64,000 nt of DNA from Novosphingobium beihaiense (lineage in GTDB: Bacteria; Pseudomonadota; Alphaproteobacteria; Sphingomonadales; Sphingomonadaceae): contig NZ_JALHLG010000003.1 of NCBI RefSeq assembly GCF_022832375.1, positions 62,001 through 126,000 of the forward strand, given 5' to 3'. A program made the position numbers and the translations under genes. The notes under the pieces are model-generated. The model was given only the letters and a program-made list of their open reading frames with translations, was not told where the DNA came from and did not search any database. Shown in pieces: positions 1 to 6,370 of the stretch. Each line of letters starts with the position of its first letter. Position 1 is the first letter of the stretch.

Positions 1-1
1 C

Positions 2-1306
2 AACGATGCGGTGCCTGAAGGGCGCATGCTGGAAGTGGCCCCCTTCCCCGCCGCTTCCTTGGGCGAATGGCAGGCAAAGACGCGCATCTCGCCGCAGATG
101 CCCTATGGCATGACCCATCACGACATGCTCCAGGCGGGCGGCACTGCCAATATCGTGAAGTGGGACTTCGCGAAGATGGCCGAGCGGCTGACCCAGGACG
201 AGCGCTGCCTCGGCCCGGGCCTTGCCGCCTATTTCGTGAAAGGCGCGCTCGACCGCGGCGTCGAAATCCTGACCGAATGCGGCGTGGAGGAACTGATCGC
301 CGATGGTGAGCGCGTGGCGGGCGTGCGCGCGGTGAAGGACGGCAGGGACTTTTTCGTCCGCGCGCGCAAGGGCGTGCTGGCCGCCGTCAGCAGCTACGAA
401 CGGAGGCAGGACTACAACCGCACGCTCAGCCGCCAGCTCGAACTGGGCTCGATGGTGTTCGATACGGTCGATGGCGCCGCCTTCCGCCTTGCCGGGCCGC
501 TCGGCGCACGGGTCGCCAGTGTGCCGGATATCACGTCGCTGGGCTTCACCATTCCCGGCATGGAGGGGGAGGACGGGCGCCCCTTGTGGAACAGCGCGCT
601 GCCGGTGATCGGTCAGCCGCACACGATCGTCGTCAACCGCGCGGGCAAGCGCTTCGGCAACGAGGCGTTCTACCGCAGCTTCTACTACACCATCGATCAC
701 ATCGACGGATCGGACCAGACGCATCCGAACTTCCCATGCTGGGCGGTGATCGACAGCCAGGTGCGCGAGAAATACCCGTTCGGCTCGGTCATGCCGGGCT
801 CCGACTGGCCCGAGGGGCTGGGCGAACGGGCGGATACCTTGCGCGAATTGGCGAACAAGACCGGCATCGATGCAGACGCGCTGGAGGCCACCGTCGCCGC
901 CTTCAATGCCAATGCCACGCAAGGGATCGACCCCGAATTCGGGCGCGGCGAGCATCCGTGGAGCACATGGATGTGCGGCGATCCCTTCCATCAGCCCTGC
1001 CCGGTTCTGGGCCCGCTGGAGAAAGGCCCGTTCTATGCCGTGCGGCTGGAGCGGATGGGCGGCACTGCCATCACCTCCAGCGGTATCCTCACCGACATGC
1101 ACGGCGCCGCGCTCGACTGGTATGACCGGCCGATCCCCGGCCTTTACGTCGCGGGCAATTCGCAGGCGCGCATGGAAACCGGCGCGGTCATGCAATCGGG
1201 CATCTCCAACGCGCGCGGCATGACTTACGGCTGGCTCGCCGCCCGCCATGCCGCCGGGCAGCCGAGCGATCTGCTGGCGCGGGAAGCCGAAAGGCTGGGC
1301 CTTTGA
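2..1306 (+). CDS. FAD-dependent dehydrogenase (FAD_binding_2 family), 5' truncated by window edge
   Basis: The reading frame is open from base 2, so the true start and the N-terminal GxGxxG dinucleotide-binding motif lie outside the window. The visible ~434 residues match the fumarate reductase/3-ketosteroid dehydrogenase flavoprotein fold. They contain the substrate-cap segment and a C-terminal FAD-contact region (PIPGLYVAGNSQARMETGAV, about residues 378-397 of what is seen) ending in a helix with SNARGMTYGW. Family members oxidise or reduce C-C bonds next to carbonyls using FAD. The stop overlaps the next gene's TTG start by 4 nt (TTGA), so the two are probably one operon. The substrate cannot be told from sequence; steroid- or terpenoid-like ring dehydrogenation is one possibility given the catabolic neighbours. 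Confidence 0.85.
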   Translation, partial: NDAVPEGRMLEVAPFPAASLGEWQAKTRISPQMPYGMTHHDMLQAGGTANIVKWDFAKMAERLTQDERCLGPGLAAYFVKGALDRGVEILTECGVEELIADGERVAGVRAVKDGRDFFVRARKGVLAAVSSYERRQDYNRTLSRQLELGSMVFDTVDGAAFRLAGPLGARVASVPDITSLGFTIPGMEGEDGRPLWNSALPVIGQPHTIVVNRAGKRFGNEAFYRSFYYTIDHIDGSDQTHPNFPCWAVIDSQVREKYPFGSVMPGSDWPEGLGERADTLRELANKTGIDADALEATVAAFNANATQGIDPEFGRGEHPWSTWMCGDPFHQPCPVLGPLEKGPFYAVRLERMGGTAITSSGILTDMHGAALDWYDRPIPGLYVAGNSQARMETGAVMQSGISNARGMTYGWLAARHAAGQPSDLLAREAERLGL

Positions 1307-1827
1307 TCGAGACGCGCCAGACCGTCACCGTCTCCGCCCCCATCGATACGACATGGAACTATGCCCAGGAAGTGGAACGCTGGGCGGAAATCATGCCCGG
1401 CTACCAGTCCTGCGAGATCCGTTCGGATGACGATTCCCTCTGGACGCTCAAGGTGGGCGTGGGCGGGCTGGTGCGCACGGTGAAAGTCGCAGTCCATGTC
1501 GAACGCTGGGCCGGGCCGGAACGCGTGGACTTCACCTTCCGCCTGCAAGGCGATCCAGTCGAAGGCAGCGGTTCCTATGAGGCCTCGCCAGCCGGGAACG
1601 GGCACACGCAAGTGGAGCTTGCCGTGCAAGTGTGCGGCTCCGGCCCGATGGCGCCGATGTGGGAAGCCATGGGCGGCCCCGTCCTTCCCAAGTTCGCCAA
1701 AGGCTTTGCCGAGCAGCTCAAGACGCGGATCGAGGAACAGGCGGGAACCGCCGCCCCTGTCCCGGCGCGCGCGCCCTCGCTTCTGGCGCAGCTTTGCCAC
1801 TGGCTGCGGCGCCTCCCTGCCCGCTGA
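1303..1827 (+). CDS. SRPBCC (CoxG/polyketide cyclase-like) protein
   Basis: A 174-residue protein with the START/SRPBCC pattern: an N-terminal beta strand (TRQTVTVSAPIDTTWNYAQ), a WAEIMPGYQSCEI segment typical of CoxG-like and polyketide cyclase families, and a long C-terminal amphipathic helix (about residues 115-145). Such proteins form a deep hydrophobic pocket for lipids, polyketides or ring compounds. The TTG start is chosen because it overlaps the upstream flavoprotein stop by 4 nt, implying coupled translation. This suggests the protein binds or shuttles the flavoprotein's hydrophobic substrate, which is inference. After about residue 150 the tail is Pro/Ala/Arg rich and likely disordered. 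Confidence 0.75.
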   Translation: MIETRQTVTVSAPIDTTWNYAQEVERWAEIMPGYQSCEIRSDDDSLWTLKVGVGGLVRTVKVAVHVERWAGPERVDFTFRLQGDPVEGSGSYEASPAGNGHTQVELAVQVCGSGPMAPMWEAMGGPVLPKFAKGFAEQLKTRIEEQAGTAAPVPARAPSLLAQLCHWLRRLPAR

Positions 1828-1941
1828 CCGGCAACGCCCCGGCGGAACCGCCGGATGCCGGAAATCCGCGATGGACAAGGAGCCCGCAGGCGCGCACTGT
1901 TCACCTGTACAGCATAATCCTTGGGAGAGGAGCGCAGCCGC

Positions 1942-2829
1942 ATGACTATTACCGTTGAGCCCGTAAAGCCGCTGATCGGCGGCATCGTCCATGTCTCGCC
2001 CGAGCACCTGCTCGACGACGAGACGATCGAGACCGTCCGCGCCGAGCTGGAAAAGCGCGGCGTGCTGGTCTTTCCGCAGATCAATGTGTCCGACGAGCTT
2101 CAGCTCGCCTTCACCGACAGGCTGGGGGAGCGGGTCAATTTCACCCGGCAGGTTCCCGGCTCCGATGCCGAGACGGCGGACGTGTACAAGATCACGCTCG
2201 ACCGCAAACTGAATGCCGAGCCGGACTATGTGCTGGGCACGTTCTTCTGGCATATCGACGGCGTTACCATCGACCAGCCGCTGCCCAAGGCCACGGTGCT
2301 TTCCGCCCGGCATCTGTCCGCCAGCGGCGGCGCGACCGAATTCGCCAATCTCTATGCCGCCTGGGAAAAGCTGCCCGAGGCGGAAAAGCGCGAGATCGAG
2401 AATCTCTCGGTCATCCACTGCGTGGAAGCCGCCGTGCGTCCCGTCCACGGCCACCCCAGCGAGGAACGCCGCGCGCGCTACAAGGCGATGGCCGCAGTGA
2501 TGGAACAGCCGCTGGTCTGGACGCACGAGGACGGACGCAAGTCCCTGCTGCTCGGCACGCATGCGGACGGGATCGTCGGCATGCCCGGACCGCACGGCCG
2601 CGCGCTGCTCACCCGGCTGCAGCAATGGGCCGCGCAGCCCGATTTCGTCTATACTCACAACTGGACCGAGGGCGATCTCGTCATCTGGAACAACCAGGGC
2701 CTGATGCACCGTGTGGTGCCCTATACCGACGAAGGCCGGGTGATGCACCGCACCACCATCTCGGGCAAGGAGAAGCCCGGACACAAGGCCCGCGAGGCCG
2801 ATGTGGAGCGTATCTACCAGATCGCTTGA
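1942..2829 (+). CDS. TauD/TfdA-family Fe(II)/2-oxoglutarate dioxygenase
   Basis: 295 residues from the ATG at 1942, preferred over a TTG at 1921 because GGGAGAGGAG sits in the 1923-1932 ribosome-binding position. The Fe(II) facial triad is visible: His104 and Asp106 (FFWHIDG) and distal His256 (LMHRVVPY), followed by Arg266/Arg270 for 2-oxoglutarate binding. Family enzymes hydroxylate or cleave taurine, phenoxyacetates, alkyl sulfates and similar small substrates with release of CO2 and succinate. The gene stands alone, 114 bp after the SRPBCC gene and 84 bp before the Rrf2 regulator, within a catabolic patch. The substrate is unknown. The catalytic set is complete. Confidence 0.88.
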   Translation: MTITVEPVKPLIGGIVHVSPEHLLDDETIETVRAELEKRGVLVFPQINVSDELQLAFTDRLGERVNFTRQVPGSDAETADVYKITLDRKLNAEPDYVLGTFFWHIDGVTIDQPLPKATVLSARHLSASGGATEFANLYAAWEKLPEAEKREIENLSVIHCVEAAVRPVHGHPSEERRARYKAMAAVMEQPLVWTHEDGRKSLLLGTHADGIVGMPGPHGRALLTRLQQWAAQPDFVYTHNWTEGDLVIWNNQGLMHRVVPYTDEGRVMHRTTISGKEKPGHKAREADVERIYQIA

Positions 2830-2913
2830 GAAATCCGCCGAGCCACCTTGACGCGGCGGCGGTGACAGGAGCAAGGAGCGCGGAACACGTGTTCCACGAG
2901 ACCTGCTCCTGCC

Positions 2914-3360
2914 ATGCTTTCGCAGAAAACCCGCTATGCGATCCGGGCCATGCAGCACCTGGCAGACAAGTACGGCCAGGGCCCAGTGCCGCTCGCGGAA
3001 ATCGCGCAGACGCAGAACATCCCGGCCAAGTTCCTGACCGTGATCCTCTCCGAACTGACCCGCTTCGGCGTGGTCGCCTCGCAGCGCGGCAAGGATGGCG
3101 GTTACTGGCTGGGGGTTCCCCCGATCGATATTACGTATGGCGATCTGATCCGGGTGATGTGCGGCTCGCTGGCACTGGTGCCCTGCGCCAGCCGCTTCGC
3201 ACACGAAACCTGCAAGAACTGCCTCGACGAAAAGGACTGCCGCACCCGCGCGCTGATGCTGCAGGTGCGCGATGCCACCGCCAGCCTGCTCGACGGCATC
3301 CGCCTGTCAGACCCTATCGAACTGGCGCCTGTATCGCAGGATGAGAGCGAACCGGGCTGA
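2914..3360 (+). CDS. Rrf2-family transcriptional regulator, probable Fe-S or redox sensor
   Basis: 148 residues beginning MLSQKTRYAIRAMQHLA, the typical Rrf2 winged-helix start, with recognition helix around residues 28-50 (IPAKFLTVILSELTRFG) and the wing at about 55-66. The dimer/sensor region carries five cysteines: Cys83, Cys91, Cys100, Cys103 and Cys109. IscR, NsrR and RirA use three cysteines at about 91-93, 98-99 and 104-105 to hold an Fe-S cluster. Here the spacing (91, 100, 103, 109) is related but not identical. The protein probably senses redox, iron or NO, or a pathway-linked signal. It ends 15 bp from the convergent SDR gene. The target could be the upstream dioxygenase; that is inference. 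Confidence 0.88.
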   Translation: MLSQKTRYAIRAMQHLADKYGQGPVPLAEIAQTQNIPAKFLTVILSELTRFGVVASQRGKDGGYWLGVPPIDITYGDLIRVMCGSLALVPCASRFAHETCKNCLDEKDCRTRALMLQVRDATASLLDGIRLSDPIELAPVSQDESEPG

Positions 3361-3375
3361 CGACGGGGCCTGCGC

Positions 3376-4155
3376 TCAGCCCCCCGTCATACTGAGCCCT
3401 GCATCGGCCACCAGTGTCTGCCCGGTAACCCGGTTCGCGGCCTCGCTGCCCAGATAGAGCGCGGTGCCTGCAATATCCTCCGCCGACGCGGCGGCTTTCA
3501 GCGGTGTGCGCTCGATCACCGATGCGCGAATCTTGTCGCGGTGGGGACCCATCTTGTCGAACCAGACGGTGTCCATGAAACCCGGCGCCACGGCGTTGAT
3601 ACGAATCTTCGGCGCCAGCCCGCGGGCCAGCGTCAACACCATCGTGTTAAGCGCGCCTTTCGAGGCCGAATAGGCAATCGAGGAGCCGTTCCCCGTCACT
3701 CCCGCAACCGATGACGTGGCCACCACGGCCGCCCGGTCCGACTGTTCCAGCAGGGCCCGGCAGGCACGCACGGCCTGGAACGTGCCCACCACGTTGACGC
3801 GGTAGACGTCGAGGAAATCCTCTCCCGTCAGTTTGTCGAGCTGATGCGCATGCGCAGTCACGCGCGTGGTCTTGCCCGCATTGCAGAACAGCGCGTCAAT
3901 CCGGCCAAAGGGCGCCGCGGCCTCAGCAATCGCGATACAGTCGGCATCTTCGCCCACATCACCGCGCACGGCCACTGCTTCCGCCCCCAGAGCGCGCACC
4001 TGCCACGCGGTTTCCTGTGCTTCGCTTTCGTTGCTGGCATAGTTGATAATGACGGCCCGCGCGCCCTGATCGGCAGCGCCCACGGCAATCGCGCGGCCGA
4101 GCCCGGTCGAGGCGCCGGTGACGACGACAATGGCGTTTTCGTAAGGTGGGGTCAT
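3376..4155 (-). CDS. SDR-family NAD(P)-dependent oxidoreductase
   Basis: 259 residues of the classical short-chain dehydrogenase type. The cofactor motif TGASTGLGRA is near residues 13-22, the NAG motif (FCNAGK) near 90, the catalytic Ser in TSSVAG near 147, and the YSASK pair near 160-164. The C-terminus GLSMTGG is typical of FabG-like dehydrogenases. It oxidises or reduces an alcohol/ketone with NAD(P)H; the substrate is not evident. The ATG at 4155 lies 22 bp downstream of the TetR gene stop, so both minus-strand genes are likely co-transcribed and the SDR is a plausible target of that regulator. Confidence 0.9.
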   Translation of the reverse strand: MTPPYENAIVVVTGASTGLGRAIAVGAADQGARAVIINYASNESEAQETAWQVRALGAEAVAVRGDVGEDADCIAIAEAAAPFGRIDALFCNAGKTTRVTAHAHQLDKLTGEDFLDVYRVNVVGTFQAVRACRALLEQSDRAAVVATSSVAGVTGNGSSIAYSASKGALNTMVLTLARGLAPKIRINAVAPGFMDTVWFDKMGPHRDKIRASVIERTPLKAAASAEDIAGTALYLGSEAANRVTGQTLVADAGLSMTGG

Positions 4156-4177
4156 GTCCTCTCCGTGCTGCGCAGCC

Positions 4178-4828
4178 TCACTCGGGCGGCGACGTCATCA
4201 CTTCACCATGCTGCAGGAAATGCAGCAGGCTGCGCGCCAGTTGATCGATCGCCATCTTCACGCTGGGGCCCGCACTGTCCTCGGTGATCTGCACGGTAGT
4301 GCCTTCGATCATGAACAGCATCATGTAGCATTTGGTGCGCTGCAATTCGCGCGCGGCGCGCGGCAGCGCATCGAGATCGAAACCGGCAAAGCGCCGCCCC
4401 AGCGTGGCAATGATATTGTCGTGATGGCGGAACACCGGATCGAGAATATCGGTCTGCAGATTGGCGCCCGCCCAGAACAGGTTCAGCGAATTGCGGCGCT
4501 CGTCCTGCTCTCCGCGCAGGCGCAGCAGCCACTTGCGCACCGCCGTGAGACTGAGCCGTTTGACCGTCACCAGTTCGGCGTAGATCTCCAGCTGGTATTC
4601 GAGGTCCTGCCGCATCAGATCCAGCAGCATCTCGTCCTTGCTGCGGTAGTAGAGATAGACCGTCGCGCGGCTGACTCCGGCCTTCTCGGCGATTTCCTCC
4701 ACCGACGCGGGGAAGAAACCCTTGTCGTAAAAGACCTTGCGGGCGGAGGCCCGGATGCGCGCGATCGTCGGCTTCACTTTGGGGCGCGATGCCTTGCGCG
4801 AGGGCAATGTCGTCTCTGTCATAGACAT
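4178..4828 (-). CDS. TetR/AcrR-family transcriptional regulator
   Basis: 216 residues from the ATG at 4828 (a second in-frame ATG lies at 4822). Sequence upstream stays open but is antisense to the fumarylacetoacetase gene and is not part of the protein. The N-terminal TetR helix-turn-helix is clear: IRASARKVFYDKGF, then VEEIAEKAGVSRATVYLYY at about residues 39-57. The C-terminal ligand domain is not similar to anything I recognise. The gene is divergent from the fumarylacetoacetase gene across a 132-bp spacer and sits just ahead of the SDR gene, so it may control both directions. The ligand is unknown. Confidence 0.9.
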   Translation of the reverse strand: MSMTETTLPSRKASRPKVKPTIARIRASARKVFYDKGFFPASVEEIAEKAGVSRATVYLYYRSKDEMLLDLMRQDLEYQLEIYAELVTVKRLSLTAVRKWLLRLRGEQDERRNSLNLFWAGANLQTDILDPVFRHHDNIIATLGRRFAGFDLDALPRAARELQRTKCYMMLFMIEGTTVQITEDSAGPSVKMAIDQLARSLLHFLQHGEVMTSPPE

Positions 4829-4960
4829 GTGTTTAGCGGCATCGCTTCTGCTTGGGCAAGGCGCATGCAGAAACGCCCGGTGGACGCCACCCCGTGACCA
4901 ATCGCTCCGGACGCGGTAGGGGAGCCTTCCCCCGAACCAGAAAACAAAGAGGCTGCCCCC

Positions 4961-6277
4961 ATGGCCCTTGCCATGATCGACGAAACCCACGACCCGGCGC
5001 GCACATCCTGGGTCCCCGGCGCAGACGCGCATGCCGATTTCCCCATCCAGAACCTGCCGCTGGGCGTGTTCTCGCGCGAAGGCGAAGATCCGCGCGGCGG
5101 CATCGCCATCGGCAACAATATTCTCGACCTTGCCGCGCTCGCCCTCTCCGGCCTGTTGGAGGGAGAGGCCATGGCTGCGGCCAGTGCAGCAGCGGCCCCG
5201 GCGCTCAACGCCATGCTGGCGCTCGGCGCCGGTCCGCGCCAGGCGCTGCGGCGGCGTGTCTCCGCCCTGCTGGCCACCGGTGCGCCCGAACGCGAACAGG
5301 TGGAACCGCTGCTGGTGCCAATGGCCGAGGCCACAATGCACTTGCCCGCGCATGTCAGCGACTACACCGATTTTTATGTTGGCATTCACCACGCCACCAA
5401 TATCGGCAGCCTGTTCCGCCCGGACAATCCGCTGCTGCCCAACTACAAACACGTGCCCATCGGCTACCATGGCCGCGCCTCGACGATCCGGCCGAGCAGC
5501 GTGCCCGTGATCCGTCCGCAAGGCCAGACCAAGGCGCCCGATGCCGATGCCCCTTCCTTCGGGCCGGTCAAGAGGCTGGATTACGAACTGGAACTAGGCG
5601 TGTGGCTGGCGGCCGGCAACGATCTGGGCACACCGGTGCCGATTGCCCGGGCCAGCGATCTCGTGGCGGGCATCACCCTGCTCAACGACTGGTCCGCGCG
5701 CGACGTGCAGGCCTGGGAATACCAGCCGTTGGGGCCGTTCCTCGCCAAGAACTTCCTTACCACCGTCTCTCCATGGATCGTGACGATGGAAGCGCTGGCC
5801 CCGTTCCGCCGCCCGCAGCCCTCGCGGCCCGAAGGCGATCCGCAGCCCCTGCCCTATCTTTGGGACGAAACCGACCAGCGCGAAGGCGCACTGTCGCTCG
5901 ATCTGGAAGTATTCCTGAGCAGCGCGGCCATGCGCGAAAAGGGCCTTGCCCCGATGCGGCTGAGCCACGGCCCGGCCAGCGCGATGTACTGGACCATCGC
6001 CCAGATGGTGGCGCACCACGCCTCCAACGGCTGCCAGATGCAGACCGGGGACCTGCTCGGCAGCGGCACGATTTCGGGGCCCGAAGAGGGCTCGCAGGGA
6101 TCGCTGATGGAAATCACCCGTGCCGGCAAACAGCCGGTGGACCTGCCCACGGGCGAGACCCGCACGTTTCTGGAGGATGGGGACGAGCTGTCGCTGACCG
6201 GGCACTTCCACGCCGAAAACGCGGTATCCATCGGCTTTGGGGAATGCCGGGGCGTAGTGGCTCCCGCCCGGATCTGA
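4961..6277 (+). CDS. fahA: fumarylacetoacetase
   Basis: 438 residues, the usual length for FAH, the last enzyme of tyrosine/homogentisate breakdown, which hydrolyses fumarylacetoacetate to fumarate and acetoacetate. Residues equivalent to the mouse enzyme are present with the same spacing: metal ligands Asp137, Glu209, Glu211 and Asp243, and catalytic His144 (YTDFYVGIHHATN). The start is ATG 4961 with AAAGAGG about 9 nt upstream. No homogentisate dioxygenase or maleylacetoacetate isomerase is in the window, so the gene is either separated from its pathway or serves a related ring-cleavage product. It is divergent from the TetR gene and followed by a clear terminator. Confidence 0.95.
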   Translation: MALAMIDETHDPARTSWVPGADAHADFPIQNLPLGVFSREGEDPRGGIAIGNNILDLAALALSGLLEGEAMAAASAAAAPALNAMLALGAGPRQALRRRVSALLATGAPEREQVEPLLVPMAEATMHLPAHVSDYTDFYVGIHHATNIGSLFRPDNPLLPNYKHVPIGYHGRASTIRPSSVPVIRPQGQTKAPDADAPSFGPVKRLDYELELGVWLAAGNDLGTPVPIARASDLVAGITLLNDWSARDVQAWEYQPLGPFLAKNFLTTVSPWIVTMEALAPFRRPQPSRPEGDPQPLPYLWDETDQREGALSLDLEVFLSSAAMREKGLAPMRLSHGPASAMYWTIAQMVAHHASNGCQMQTGDLLGSGTISGPEEGSQGSLMEITRAGKQPVDLPTGETRTFLEDGDELSLTGHFHAENAVSIGFGECRGVVAPARI

Positions 6278-6301
6278 CCCGCCCGCAGGCGCGAACGGAC
6301 A

Positions 6302-6340
6302 CGGCGGGCTCCGGTCTCCCGGAACCCGCCGCTTTGTTTT
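6302..6340 (+). terminator. intrinsic terminator after fumarylacetoacetase
   Basis: The stem CGGCGGG/CCCGCCG (6302-6308 with 6325-6331) has an inner CCGG/CCGG helix and is followed by CTTTGTTTT. It lies 25 bp after the fahA stop and between convergent genes. A second GC palindrome (CGGCCG-TTAC-CGGCCG, 6349-6364) lacks a T-run. Confidence 0.78.
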
Positions 6341-6370
6341 CAGCCAGTCGGCCGTTACCGGCCGGCCCCT

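Noticed and set aside
1225..3204. A 659-codon minus-strand frame across SRPBCC, dioxygenase and Rrf2 genes.
   Set aside because: It mirrors three well-supported plus-strand genes; its composition is typical of shadow frames.
6349..6364. CGGCCG-TTAC-CGGCCG palindrome as terminator for the TonB receptor.
   Set aside because: No T-run follows on either strand, and the stem is only 6 bp.
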